DNA from: Nymphaea colorata
Taxonomy: Eukaryota; Streptophyta; Magnoliopsida; Nymphaeales; Nymphaeaceae
Reading direction: 5' to 3'
Assembly (NCBI RefSeq): GCF_008831285.2
Contig: NC_045139.1
Span: 20,872,412 to 20,936,411 of the forward strand
DNA length: 64,000 nt
In this document: positions 25,911 through 37,841 of the stretch, piece after piece
Numbering within the stretch: the stretch's first letter is position 1
Layout: each line of letters begins with the position of its first letter
Notes under the pieces: generated by a model
Database searches by the model: none
Seen by the model: the letters and a program-made list of their open reading frames with translations, nothing else
Told to the model about the DNA's origin: nothing
Position numbers and translations under genes: made by a program

Positions 25911-27453
25911 ATGGGATGCAAAGGGAAGGATATCCATATTGAGGAACCCGAGCACGAGGAAGATATGTTAGAGCATGACAAAGAAGAGTATGCATTTTTG
26001 GCAGATATAGAGCCGCACGATGAAAGACTGTCCATTCTTGAGAACGACATAAACCAAATGAGACATGAGATGTCTGAATTTAGAAAGCAGTTCGGCAAAC
26101 TTGATTTCCTAGATCAAATGAGGGAGCTCATGAGAACCATGTCGGTGTGTAATCAAGAACTTAAGGATGCAAATCAAAACCTAAGCTAGAAGTGAACAAG
26201 TTGAAAAAAACACTCAAAGAACGATGACAAGAGATGGTAAAGGAAAGGGAGTTCTAAACGTGCCAACTTCATCTTATCAAAGGGGCAACGATCTAAATGA
26301 ACTAATCTCACATATTGAAACAAGTAGGGCTGGAAATAGAAACAATGGAGGGTTGAGAATAGCCCAAGAACTGGACATGAGGGATCCATTTCATCCTCAA
26401 AATAGGTGTAATGAGACACCCATTGAAAGAAACTGTGGATGGGAAAGGAGAGATGATGAAGAGCCTATCATGTGGGAATCATTTGGGGAAAGAAGAGATC
26501 ATCACCAAGGAGAGTTGAGAGTACCCTTGGTCAAAATTGAGTTTCCCAAATTCGAGGGCAAGAGAACTCAAGAATGGTTGTTCAAGGTGGAACAATACTT
26601 CGCTTGTCAACATGTACTGATGGAAGATTGGGTTATATTGTTGGTATTACACTTCGAAGGGAAAGCCATGCAGTGGTACAGATGGCTCAAATACACTCAG
26701 CTTGTGATAGATTGGGAGGTCTTCAAAAGCGCACTTTTGGTGTTTGGTGATTCATCCTTCACCAACTTTGACGTGGAGTTGAAGGACCTAAAACAAACAT
26801 CGAACGTACAAGAAATACCAAAGTTGCTTTGAAAATTTGGCATGCATGGTGCAAGATTAGCCAACCAAGGCCCTTATTGGAGCATTCATTGGTGGATTGA
26901 AAGAGGAGATACGCATTGAGATGCTATCTCAAAACGTTACCGAGTTGGTGGATTGCTTTGCTAGAGCATGAACTATCGAAGAAAAGAACTGTAGACTCTA
27001 CGCTCTATGCAAATCCTATAAAGCCGGTGAGATCAATAAGAACAAAGTAATGCCCATGAAGACACCTCCATCGTTTAAAAAGAAAGAACCACAACCACCT
27101 TTTAGAGATAACGTGCCAACCACTTACATCAGTAGTAAAGATAGAGAGGACCAAATCCAAAAGGGGTTGTATTTTTCTTGCAAATGAGAAGTGGGACAGG
27201 GACCACAAATGCAAGCATCTCCAACTTTTGGTGTGTGAACGAGGATGGTGATGAGGAGGAACAGCCTTCTTTGGTTGAGAGCCAAACGAACCAAGGAGAG
27301 ACTCATACCAATCCAGAGTCAGTAACGGATGTTGATGGGATTTGCCACTCCTTGATGGACCCAAATCAGCCTAATGTGATGAGGGTTATCGGCCAAGTAG
27401 ATGGATATAAGGTGTTAGTACTTCTTGATTCAGGGGCCATCATAATTTTATGA
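25911..27453 (+). pseudogene. G1 gag-protease, broken
   Basis: Starts at an ATG 26 bp after the primer site. The first piece (to 26189) is acidic and coiled-coil-like (LSILENDINQMRHEMSEFRKQ) and ends at a stop. A second piece (26224-26832) has the retrotransposon gag signature VKIEFPKFEG followed by WLFKVEQYF and FEGKAMQWYRW. A damaged CCHC knuckle (FSC...KWDRDHKC-like, split by a frame change) is near 27170-27230. The last piece (27178-27453) ends in LLDSGA, the aspartic protease motif, where the frame is lost immediately after the catalytic triad. Confidence 0.8.
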
Positions 27454-27789
27454 GTGAAAAGGCAGCATAGTCTATGGGCAGCAAGATGGAGACCCAAAGT
27501 CCTCTCACAGTTATGGTTGGAGATGAATCACAGTTGTCATGCACACACATGTGCAAGGATGTTGAGCTTATCATGCAAAAAGTGCCTTTAGGGTGAATCT
27601 TTTAGTGTTGCCTATTGGAGGATTGATATTGTACTTGTAGTATAGTGGCTTGAGAACTTGGTAGTCATAGCATGGGACTTGGCAAACATGCGTATGAGTT
27701 TTCCTAAGGAGGGTGGCGACAACCAAGTCACCCTAACTGTGGTGAAGTCTAGCGTAGAGCCTAAGGCTGCCTTGAAGTCTCTAACAACA

Positions 27790-29137
27790 CAACAGCCTGC
27801 ATGCTAGTTGGTTTCAGTGGCAACGGATGTAGTTTCTACTGAGAAGCAAGAAGAGGTAGTACTCGAAGAGATCCGGCAAGTCTTGAATGAGTTTGATGAC
27901 ATCTTTGCTGAACCAATGGGATTGCCACCCAAGAGAACGTATGATCATCAGATTGTTTTGGCTAATGGGGCTGAACCGGTTAATGTGAAACCCTACCGGT
28001 ATGAGTATGCACAAAAGGTCGAGATAGAGAGGCTAGTCAAGGAGATGAGAGAGTGTGGGATCATCCGTCCGAGTAGTAGTCCATTCTCATTTTCCGTCCT
28101 TCTAGTGAAGAAAAATGACAACACATGGCGGTTTTGTATTGATTACCGAGCACTGAATGATGTTACAGTGAAGGATCGTCACCAAATCCGCATTATAAAT
28201 GAGTTACTTGACGAGTTAACGGGAGCGTCTATCTTCTCTAAGTTAGACCTAAGAGTTGGGTATCATCAAATCCGTATGGAGGAGAATGACATCCCAAAGA
28301 CAGCCTTTAGGACTCATGGTGGACACTATGAGTTTCTAGTTATGCCATTTGGTCTTACAATTGCCCCAGCGACTTTTCAGGGTTGCATGAATGACATATT
28401 TCGGTAGTATCTTAGGTATTTGTTTTGGTCTTCTTCGATGACATATTTGTCTACAGTCAGAGCATGGACTAGCATGTTACGCTTTTGAGGACAGTCCTAC
28501 GAGTATTACAGGAGCACACGTTATACGCTAAGGTGTCCAAGTGCAGTTTTGGGCAAGCGTCGATTGGGTACTTAGGGCATGTTGTGTCAAGAGATGGGGT
28601 GAGGGCTGACCTCGAGAAACTCCAAGACATGGAACGATGGCCACTACCCAAAGATCCATGCGGATTGAGGGGGTTCATAGGCTTAACCAGTTACTACATG
28701 AGATTTATTCAGGGCTATGGGATTATGGGATTATTGCATCTCCCTTGACAAACATGCTGAAGAAGGAAGTCTTTACATGGACTTATAAGTCTTGAATGGC
28801 TTTTGAGAAGTTGAAGTCAGCCATGATGTCTACGCTAGTGTTGGTGTTGCTTGATTTCCCCAAAGACTTCATGGTTGAGACAGATGCGAGCGATATTGGA
28901 GTGGGTGCCATTCTGAGCCAAGGCATTCATCCCATTGCCTTCATGTCCACAGCCCTTACGAGCAGAGCGAAGCCTCTATCGACATATGAGAAGGAGTTGC
29001 TAGCTATAGTCTTGGCAATCGAGAAGTGGAGACCTTATTTGATTGGACGACGGTTCATTTTGAGAACCAACCATAACAACTTGAGGTATATGCTCAAGAA
29101 ATGCATATACACCCACACAAAAATACTGGTTAATTAA
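27790..29137 (+). pseudogene. G1 reverse transcriptase-RNase H, broken
   Basis: The piece at 27808-28407 carries the classic gypsy RT start ([12 protein letters not shown], then [16 protein letters not shown], then FSKLDLR.GYHQIR and [17 protein letters not shown]). The catalytic FFDDIFVYS follows at about 28425-28460 in a different frame after a stop. The 28485-28748 piece continues the thumb (CSFGQASIGYLGHVVS). RNase H is at 28796-29137 (VETDASDIGVGAIL, then STYEKELLAIVLAIEKWRPYL). Several frameshifts and stops make it inactive. Confidence 0.85.
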
Positions 29138-29399
29138 GTTGTTGGGTTATGACTTCAGCATCGAGTACAAGAAAGAGACTGAAAACTCAACAGTCGCTTC
29201 ACTGTCCCATTTGCCTGAGCACTTGATGACTTTGTCCGTACTCAAAACCAATTTATAGTCACGTTTGATAGAAGAGCATAATGCAGACAACTGTTTGAGA
29301 TTGGTGAGGACTTTTGTGCAGCAAAATTCGGGGTCAATACCCCTTTGCAGTTTGAGAGGTGACCTCTATGTAGGAAGAAGAGGGCGGTAGTACCCAAAG

Positions 29400-30650
29400 G
29401 ATCTTCATTGAAGCAAGATCTTCTTTTTCACTTTCACGCCTCATCTGTAGCGAGCCATGAGTGGGTGGCCGAGACACTCAGTCGTATCAAATCCCAGTTT
29501 TGGTGGGAAGGTATGAAGGCCAAAGTTAGGGAGTTCGTGAGGCAGTGTCGACATGTCAGCGTGAAAAGTATGAGGCTATAAAACCACCCAAGCATATGAA
29601 CCCCTTATCGATACCTCAGAAGCCGTGGGTGGACGTCTCTATAGACTTTATAGATGCCATGCCCTTATCTGAAAATAAGGAGGCCGTGTTGGTCGTGGTT
29701 GATAGATTGACGAAGTACAGTCACTTCGCCCCCTTACCGAGGTATTACCATTGGCCGTTGGTAGCTAACATGTACCAGGACTATGTGGGCAAGTTGTATG
29801 GGATGCCCCATACCATAATCTGTGATAAAGACTCTATTTTTCTCAGTGCATTTTGGCAAGAGTATATGAGGATGGCAGGCACATCGATCCATTTCAGCAT
29901 GGCACACCATCCCCATATCGACGGTCAGCAAGGTGGTAAATAGGACCCTTGAGACTTATTTGAGGTGTTTTGCCCGAGATCGACTGAATACATGGGTTTG
30001 ATACTTATCTTGCGCAGGATAGTCATATAATACCAACCTCCACTTTGAAACTGGCATCACCCCATATGAGGCTTTGTATGGACTTCCGCCACCTCAAATT
30101 CTGTTACGAAGGAGGGACGGCGAGAGATGATGATGTGGACTGTGAATTGTGCAACACGGATGAGATCTTAACAATCCTAAGGCAGCACATCCAAAGGGCC
30201 CAAAATAGGATGAAACAGGTGTATGACAGAGGTCAAATGGATAGGGAGTTTGCAGTATGAGACTATGTTTGGTTGAAGCGCTTGCCGATGATGCATAAAT
30301 CTCTACTTGGACAGCCCCATTGCAAGCTTCTACCAAAATACTATGGGCCATGTCATGTTCTTCAAATAGTAGGCAAGGGAGCCTACAAATTAGCCTTATC
30401 ACCGACAGCTTTAGTTCACCCCATCATCCATGTGACGAGGCCAAAACTACACCATGAGCAGTTGTCAAAACAGGTGGAGCAGATATCGGATCAATAGCTG
30501 AGAACCTATCATATTCTTTGGCATAGGCAGGTGACAAGAGATGGATGTCAACGACATAAGGTCTTGGTTGAGTGGGAAGGACTAGATGGGGTTACGTCGT
30601 GGGAGTTATACAACCAGATCATCCACTGCTTTTCGGATGCTTGAGCTTTG
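29400..30650 (+). pseudogene. G1 integrase and chromodomain-like end, broken
   Basis: A zinc-binding region (about 29430-29590) runs into the integrase core at 29545-29943 (PWVDVSIDFIDAMP, VVVDRLTKYSHF, then IICDKDSIFLS where the second catalytic Asp sits). A stop falls at 29941-29943 just after the GQ..GG region. Further pieces at 30045-30497 match the C-terminal domain (YYGPCHVLQIVGKGAYKLAL and HPIIHVTRPKLH-type motifs). Around 30560-30640, KVLVEWEGLDGVTSWE resembles the end of a chromodomain. The chromodomain would target insertion to heterochromatin in an intact element. Confidence 0.8.
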
Positions 30651-30679
30651 GGACAAGCTCGATCTAAGGAGGGTGGATC

Positions 30680-32588
30680 TAATACAGGCCTACCTAGGGT
30701 GATGCTGAGGCCAACCGATAGAATGGTCGAGTGCAGCCAGGCGCATCGTGTGTCGCAGCACCGTTGGAGGGGTTAGCCAGAAAAGGCAATGATATGTTGA
30801 GGGAGGCTAATTCGCTAGGAGGAAGAGTTGACGGGTGCCACGAGAATTTTAATGAGGCTATCACTGATAGCCTTATGTGTCTGGCGGCAACAACAGAGAT
30901 GACAAGTTTGGGGCCAACTAAGGTTATTGGCCTTGGAGAGACAGTTAGGGATGACCATCATCCAAGGAAAGTTATGCACACAAGACAGCTCAGCAAAGAG
31001 GGGTCAAGGTCTAGTGAAGACCAAGCCAATCCAATTGTAGAGACTAAGTCCAGCAGAGATGACAGCAGCCTAGGCCAAACCTAGGTGCATGCAACTGTTG
31101 AACCCAGCAGCCTAGGGTGAACCTAGGCGGGTGCAGATCGAGAGGCAGCAAAGACAGACAAGTCTGGGCGGAACCCAAACAAGTGTAGGCAGTCCCACCA
31201 GTCCGACCATCATGGAGCGGTCGAGACACACTCAAACTGATACGTGCGAGGATTGCAATTTGCATTTGTTATTTGCTTTTGCATTTGTTTTTGTGTCATC
31301 TCGGTCCGAGACACTATAAAAACCGAGACGTCCTTAGGCTATTCAAACTAAGATTGTGCATGAAACCCTAGGCAAAAATTGAGTAATGAAATTTTGAAGT
31401 TCTTTTTCCTTGTCTTTCTGTCTCTCCTTCTTCCCCGACCGGCGGTTCCTTGAAATTCTTCTCCTAACTCTGATGGTCTTTCTTCCTTCTTCTTCCTCAT
31501 CTTCTTCGTCTTCTTCTTCCCCACGGCCGAACGAGATCATTGGTTGAGAATCTAGAGAAGCAGCTCCCAGGAACCACCCTCGGATTGTCAAGCAATGCAC
31601 GTCCCGACCAGCAAGTTATAGCTCAATCTATGGCGCTCGTGGTTCTGGCGATGGCATCCAAGGTTGCAACCGACGATCGACAATTCTTTGAAAAGGCAAA
31701 TATCTATTTCTCCAGCGGTGCTTCCATTCGAGGATTGAATACCATGATCTGATCGATCTAACAATGCTGGCGCAGGCACTATTCTGGCAAGATCAGTCTA
31801 ACGTGGGTGTAGATCGGTTGATTTCAATCTAGATCTAAGCTCGGGCAAGGAGGAAAGGCAAAATGGGATACAACACATTCAATCACCTAGAACAGTTGTC
31901 TAACACCGGTTCTAAATTAGCCACATTTTGTGATCGAATTGAGACCTCTTGGCTCGCCATTGTTTGGTCATTTACATTCTAGTTTTAGCGACGAGGTTCG
32001 GAGAGACTCAACGCATTCTGACGGTGATAGATTGGATGGATTCCAATCCACAGTTGGCCCGCTACTTGCTGCAAGGAGGCGGCCTGTTTTAGTGGACTTC
32101 CCAACAATCAGTGGCTAATCGGAAGGTTGAGTATACTCAACTAGCATCACCCAGATCTAAGGAGTATTCTGGCCAAGTTTGATGTGGTGTGGAGTTGATT
32201 CAAGGGAGATCCAAGAGTCGGCCGGAGTTTGGCTGTGCACTGGCTGTGAGTAGAAAATTACAGCCGAATCAGCCACCGTGCCCCCAAACTTCATTCGAAT
32301 TTTGTGAATTCCATGAAATTTGGTGAAGCTTCTAGTAATTTTCGATTTCATTATCTTATTTCCAAATTTTTGAATTAAGTGCTTGGTTGACTAAATTGGA
32401 AGCAAAAGGTGATCCACTCGGTGACACTTGGAGAGCGAGAAAGGGCAAGGATCTCGACCAAAAAGGCAAGATCTTGATGCCGGATTTGGTGGAGGAGATC
32501 GAAACAGGGTGGTTTGATGTGCATGTGATGATTGAGTGAGTTGAGTGCATATCTTGTATCGCTTGCGTTTGTAAAGCCTCACAAACCC
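30680..32588 (+). repeat. G1 3' LTR copy A, cut short at its 3' end
   Basis: Starts TAATACAGGCC right after the purine tract AAGGAGGGTGGA. A TATA box (CTATAAAAA) lies at 31314-31322. The last part (32505-32588) matches 25575-25665 of the 5' LTR (GGGTGGTTTGATGTGCATGTGAT, cited in part) and then stops about 205 bp before the expected LTR end, where copy B begins. Confidence 0.65.
31314..31322 (+). promoter_or_regulatory. TATA box of LTR copy A
   Basis: CTATAAAAA in the context GAGACACTATAAAAACCGAGAC, with a CT-rich leader downstream. The same place in copy B (33161-33172) has decayed to TTTAAAAAAA, and in solo LTR C it reads AAAATATATAAGG (40907-40919). Confidence 0.55.
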
Positions 32589-35500
32589 TAATACGGACCT
32601 ACTTAAGGTCATGTCGAGGCCAGCCGATAGTCTGGCCGAGCGCAGCCAGGCGCGTCAAGGGCAGCCAGCAATAGTGAGGGGGTTAGCCACTGAAGGCATT
32701 GAGACGCTGAGAGAGGATGATGCGGTGGGAGGAAATGTTGGCGTTTGCGGTGAGTTGTATGGTGAGAGGGCTGCGACAGGGTCGGGGCTGAGGAAGGTTG
32801 GTGACCAGGACAAGGCAGTGATGGACGACCAACATTCAAGCAAGGTTGAGCAGGGAAGCCAGGGCAATGAAGATGGACCTACACCCGGTACAGACCAAGT
32901 CAGCCTAGTGTTGTGATCGATCCTAAGTGTAACGAGGCAGCCTAGGGCGAACCAAGGCAAGTCCCCCGGTTGGACCTAGTAGCCTAGGGCTAACCTAGGT
33001 GGGTGAGGCTGCTCAACAGCTAGACTGAAGAGTTTGGATACAACCCAGATCCATGGAGTCAAACCTAGTGGTTGCAGCTAGTTTGGAGCAACTGAGACAG
33101 ACACATCTCAGTTTTACTTTATGCACTTTTGCTTTGGTTTGTGCATCATCACAGTTTGGGACTTTAAAAAAACCGGGACAACTAAAAGACTATTTAATCT
33201 TTGTGATTAAGAAACCCTGATTATGCTAATGAAAATTTGAGGTTTTGGTTCGCTCTTCTCTCTCTCTTTCCTCTACCCCGACCGGTGGTGCCGGAATCCT
33301 CCACTGAATTCCACGCTTGTTCTTCTTCTTCTCCCCCGACTCTATCTTCTCTTCTTTTCTATCTCGGCCGAAGGACTTATAGATTGGTGATCATGGTGGG
33401 ATGGCTATCGGCCTCTTCTCACGCATCTCCATCCCATGCAAAACCCCAACCAGCAAGTTCAAGTTGATTCGTGGTGTATTTTCCCTCATCCCAAGGGAGT
33501 TTAGAGGGCAGCATTATCAAACGGGAAGGCTGCAAAGGACGAGGATGCCTGTGATTCTGGCAGCATCATCTGGAGTAGCAATGACGACTGACGATTCTAG
33601 GGTTAAGGCCAATATCTGATCTTTTCCTCGGTGCTTTCCTCCTAAGGTTGTTCTTTGGTTTTACCAAGGTTGAAAGACAAGAGATCGACATCTTCATCCG
33701 TCCGACCGGCGGGTGTTTATCACTAATCCTTCTTGGCCGAAAAAACTTGGCCAAACCAGTCCCTCTTTGTCTGCCTGCACTCAAGCATTTCATATTCACT
33801 TTCGAAACAACGAGGATTGGAGAAATCCATCACATTGTTGGCTGTTTTGGACTGCAAGTGTTTATTGGACGGACTGTTTGTGGCCGCACTCTAGACGGCT
33901 GTTTGAGGGTAGATTTTTTGCAACCTGACCTTGATTTGAGTTCACTGTTCATTCCTCTCAACTTGCCCCGATCCGAGGAGAATCCCAACCAACTTTGGGT
34001 CAGATTGGATCACATACGAAGGAGATAGATCATTCAGCCATAAATAGAAGGCTCGGCGGCGGTGCTAGGGCCAATGTCGCCAGATTTTGCCCACCAGTGG
34101 CGGCTTCCCTAATTATCGTTAGATCTTTGGGTTTTTTGTGAAATCCGGTGAAGTTTTCAGGAACGCCCTTCATGAATTAATTTATTTAATTTTTCAGATT
34201 AATCTGCATTTGCCCTTTTGTTCATTTGACAAGTAGACGTGGTGCCTTCCTAAAAAAGGGAGATCTAGTTGCCGAAATGGTGGAAGTGAGAAACCGCCCA
34301 TGCCAACCATCTTCCCCAACGGTTACCCCTTCTCCTTTACACATGGCATCCTACGAGGGAAGGTGAGTAAAAAGAAAAGAGATCCACTAAGAACATAGAT
34401 GAAACTAGGGCTAGGTTCATGCATCCAAGAGGGCGAGATTCTAGCGATGGGTTTGGAAAGATAGGTATAGAATTTGGAAGGCAAACCAAAAAGGGAGGTG
34501 GCACCGAAATAGGAGGGGTCTACATCACAAGCAACTCTAATCGCTGAACGTGAAGGAGCAAAGGGCAACTTCCTCGCCCAAAAAGGAAGGCCAACTCGAC
34601 GCATTTGAAAGAGTGCACGCATGCGTGCCACTTGTCCCTCTCGCCCTAACCGTTCCTAAATCATATCGTGGGGAGAGGCTAGGGCTAACATGTCCTTCTC
34701 CATTGGGACGGGCCCTACTTCGAGCTAACATGGACACTCTCACATGAACAAGAGAATGACATTCCCTTGGAGAGGACCGAGCATAGGAGACTTTGGAGTC
34801 TCTACCGTCACGCACCCGTGGACACTTTGAAGGAACTGTGTCCACCAAGTGACATTGGCAATTGCCTCCCCTACTTATCTTTGCAACTGGAGCTCAATTG
34901 CAACCTGGTGACTTACCTCCATAATGTCGATCTTTATCTCTTGTTGATTTTATTAAACTTGGTACTTTGGTATCTTATCCCAGCTAGGATTGGCAGAGAT
35001 GTTGGGATCTTCCGGTCAGTTGGTTGTGATCGAAGGAGGACTTGTTGTTGCAATACTAGGGAGCAGCCTTTGGTGCCGGTTTCACCCTAGCCTTCTTGTT
35101 AGTTTGACACCGGGTTAGCTCCGGTAGGTGAGGTGTTGAACTCCCTATAGCTTTCAGGTGAGGGTGTCTTTGTTTTACCCGGCTACGGCCCTTGTAATCA
35201 AAGGAGGCTTCTCCAAGTCACAAGTGCTAAGGACACAGCCGTAGGTTGTCAAGGCCACCTATGGGTTTGGGAATGGTTTGGCCGATTAGGCATGTATGAT
35301 GGGTGTATGTAAATGGTTTGTGCATGAATGTTTGAATGAGCTGAGAGATAATCTTGTATCGCTCGCATTTCAATGGCCTCGCATCCATCTAGACCTTGTA
35401 GTAGACTGCAACTTGGGGCAGAAAAGCCATTCTTGTATGCACTACCTAGGGAAATTTTGCGTCGGGGTTGCTGTCCGGCCAGGCTTATTCTTGTAATCAT

Positions 35501-35813
35501 TTTGTCTTTGGTTTTAACTATGGCTGTCTCAAGAGATCGTGGAAGAAGGATTGGCAATCGAGCAGTAATTTGGTCGACATCGGAGTTAGGTCCCATCAAA
35601 CTCTAATTCTTGTAGTAGGTTAAGACTTTGGGTGGAAAAACCCTCTTGGATCCATTACCTAAGGGATCTTTGCGTCTGGGTTGCTGTCTGGCCGGGTGAA
35701 CCATCCTTATAAAATTTATTATTTACCTCCTTATTCGGCTATCTCCAAGAGATCTTGGGAGGAGGATTGGCCTTCGGCAGCACAGTTGGTCGCTATTAGG
35801 TCGGGCCCTATCA
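32589..35813 (+). repeat. G1 3' LTR copy B
   Basis: Starts TAATACGGACC, aligned with copy A start (TAATACAGGCC) and solo LTR C (TGATACAGGCC), and ends ..CCCTATCA. Length is 3,225 bp. Its last 950 bp align with the 5' LTR. It is placed head-to-tail directly after copy A. Confidence 0.65.
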
Positions 35814-36169
35814 CATCTAATGCTACCAAGTGTCTCATGCTTCACTTCGCAGCATCCATGTGTCGAGGAGCCAGTGTCCCTTTCACCAACAGAGTTTTCT
35901 ATATAAGTGTTGTAGGTGATCGTTCCGCATGCGAAGAGGGAAACACCACTAACCCTGGTCTACCATAAATTTTTGAAATGCTTACTACTACCAACTTGTG
36001 GCTTGTTGCTTGCTTCTTTTGGACTAGGTAAGTGCCTCTTCCATGGCATATTCATGCCAAGCTATCCCTCGTCAAGCCAGACCAGGCCGTTCTAGGCTAG
36101 GCTAGGCCAGGCCATCTCCGGCCGGCCAGGTCATGCCATCCCTGGCCATGGGCAGGGCAGGGTCTTACA
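35814..36169 (-). repeat. G2 3' LTR, outer part only
   Basis: On the minus strand it begins TGTAAGACCC immediately after the purine tract GGTGGGGAAGACT. It pairs with 44994-45334 (shared ATATAAGTGTTGTAGGTGAT, TGGTCTACC, AAGTGCCTCTTCCA and others, plus strand). Near its inner end the plus strand has a local run of GGCCAGG/GGCTAGG words (36085-36160). Confidence 0.7.
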
Positions 36170-36254
36170 AGTCTTCCCCACCAATTGTGCTCGACGTCCC
36201 CATCGAGGCCAAGTATTCCTGCACTTGGTATTGCCATAAGTTGGCATCTCTTTC

Positions 36255-36725
36255 TTAGTTGTTTTCACTCTCCGACCGTCCTTTCCACCTTACCAAAAAC
36301 TCATGGTAATAGCTAGCCTTGTTGTTCCCCTTAAGCCAATGGTTGAGAATTTGAGCCACTTCCTTCTGAAATTGCACACTCACACTGGGTGGTGCCCTAG
36401 TGGAAACCGGCCTAGCTAGGTCATCGCCATCCTTGTGAAAGGGCTTGAGGAAACTCACATGGAACACGGGGTGCGACTTGATTCTTATGGGCAGCTCCAA
36501 TCTATAGGTTAAGTTCACAATCTTCCTTAGCACTTTGAAAGAGTCATCATACCTTGAAACTAGGCCACGATGGACCATCTTGTTGTTCACCTTCTTCCAA
36601 ATCTGAAGAGTTAGCTTCAACAAAACTAAGTCTCCTTCCTTGAACTCCAAAGGTTGTCTCTTTCTATCGGCTACCTTCTTCATTCTCTTTATGGCCTTAG
36701 CTAAGCAATCCCTTGCTTCGGCCAT
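36255..36725 (-). pseudogene. G2 integrase C-terminus and chromodomain
   Basis: A 156-codon open piece. It has the C-terminal integrase signature (DRKRQPLEFKEGDLVLLKL, then VSRYDDSFKVLRKI, then HPVFHVSFLKPF) and then a chromodomain-like end (VAQILNHW...EFLVRWKGRSESE) truncated where the aromatic cage and C-terminal helix would continue. This organisation is typical of the Tekay/Del type of chromovirus. Confidence 0.85.
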
Positions 36726-37046
36726 AGCCTCTTCCCTAAAGAATCTTCACTGTTGCAGGATAGTTTCCCAAACTTAAAACACTTAAGTCGGTCGAAGTAA
36801 TAGGTTGTTGGCCCAACACAATTTTGAAAAGACTCTTCTCGATAGTATTGTCTTCTGCAAATTGTATCAAAACTGCACTAAGTCCAACAGAGTCGTCCAA
36901 TTTTTCTGGTTTGTAGTCACACAGTGCCGCAAATACTCCTTCAGAATGCGATTAATCTGTTCGGTTGGCCATCGCCTTGTGGATGAATGCTGGTCGAAAA
37001 GTTCAATTTTGTTCCCAATAACTCAAACAAATAGGCTCAGAACCAG

Positions 37047-37500
37047 TCAGTGAACCGAACCACGGTCACTTATTTTGTCGACAGGGACTCCCCAATACTT
37101 CACCACATTGCTGAAGAAAAGCTTAGTCACTTGGTCGGCCGAGCACACCTTTGGGGCAGGGACGAAGGTCGCATACTTCAAAAATCGATCAACAATCACC
37201 AAGATCGATCTCATTTCATCTATTGTCGGCAATCTCGTGATAAAATCCAAGGGAACACTTTGCCATGGGCGGTTCAGAATAGGAAGCTGCAGCTATCTGC
37301 CCGACAGTTGCTTGTCTGCCTTAACTTGTTGGCAAACTAGACAAGTCTGAACATATTGTTCAATGTCCACTTCCATCTTCGGCCAGTAAAAATGTCGAGC
37401 AGCCAAAGCCAGCGTGTGGTCTTGGTTGGGATGACCAGCCCATGGGCTGTCATGCATTTCCCTCAAGAGCTCCTTCTCAATTCCACCTAATAAAGGGACG
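37047..37500 (-). pseudogene. G2 integrase core and zinc-binding region, broken
   Basis: The zinc-binding part (ARHFYWPKMEVDIEQYVQTCLVCQ, cited in part as HFYWPKMEVDIEQYV then CLVCQ) reads at about 37320-37400. A stop separates it from the core at 37047-37250 (PLDFITRLP, ILVIVDRFLKYATFVP, then WGVPVDKISDRGS, which carries the second catalytic Asp). Upstream near 37540 a RVDTLVLIP-type link to RNase H is still visible. The frame is lost after the SDRG motif. Confidence 0.8.
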
Positions 37501-37841
37501 CAGTCACCACCAAGCTAATATTCAGTTGGGATTAAGACCAGGGTATCAACCCTTCTCAACTAATCAGTTCTAAAACCTCGAATAGCTGCTGCAAGCTAAA
37601 TTCCACACCTACTTCCAACTTCTCGGTGAACCTTAGGCTCAAATCAATAAACAGGTTATTATTGTCTATTAAATCAGCAAGAGTAGTAATTCCAGAAGAG
37701 ATTGCAGGCCCCAACTATTAGTTATTTGGGGGAGGTAGTCACTTGAAGAACGCCGGTGGTCGCTTGCTCTCTTCTTGGCAGTCGGCCAGATAGTAGCCAA
37801 TGTCCTTCGCCTCAGCAGTCTCTTGCTATAACCAGTTCCTC

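Larger units (their letters stand above)
24981..35813 (+). mobile_element. Decayed Ty3/gypsy chromovirus-like element (G1)
   Basis: A sense-strand gypsy element. Its order is: truncated 5' LTR (to about 25870), primer-binding site (25874-25885), gag, protease, reverse transcriptase, RNase H, integrase, chromodomain-like end, purine tract (30667-30676), and a 3' side made of two LTR copies in tandem (30680-32588 and 32589-35813). RNase H before integrase is the gypsy order, and the chromodomain-like end points to the chromovirus branch. All coding parts carry stops and frameshifts. The left LTR lacks its first part, so no target duplication can be tested on that side. The right end lies inside an LTR of the antisense element G2. 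Confidence 0.8.
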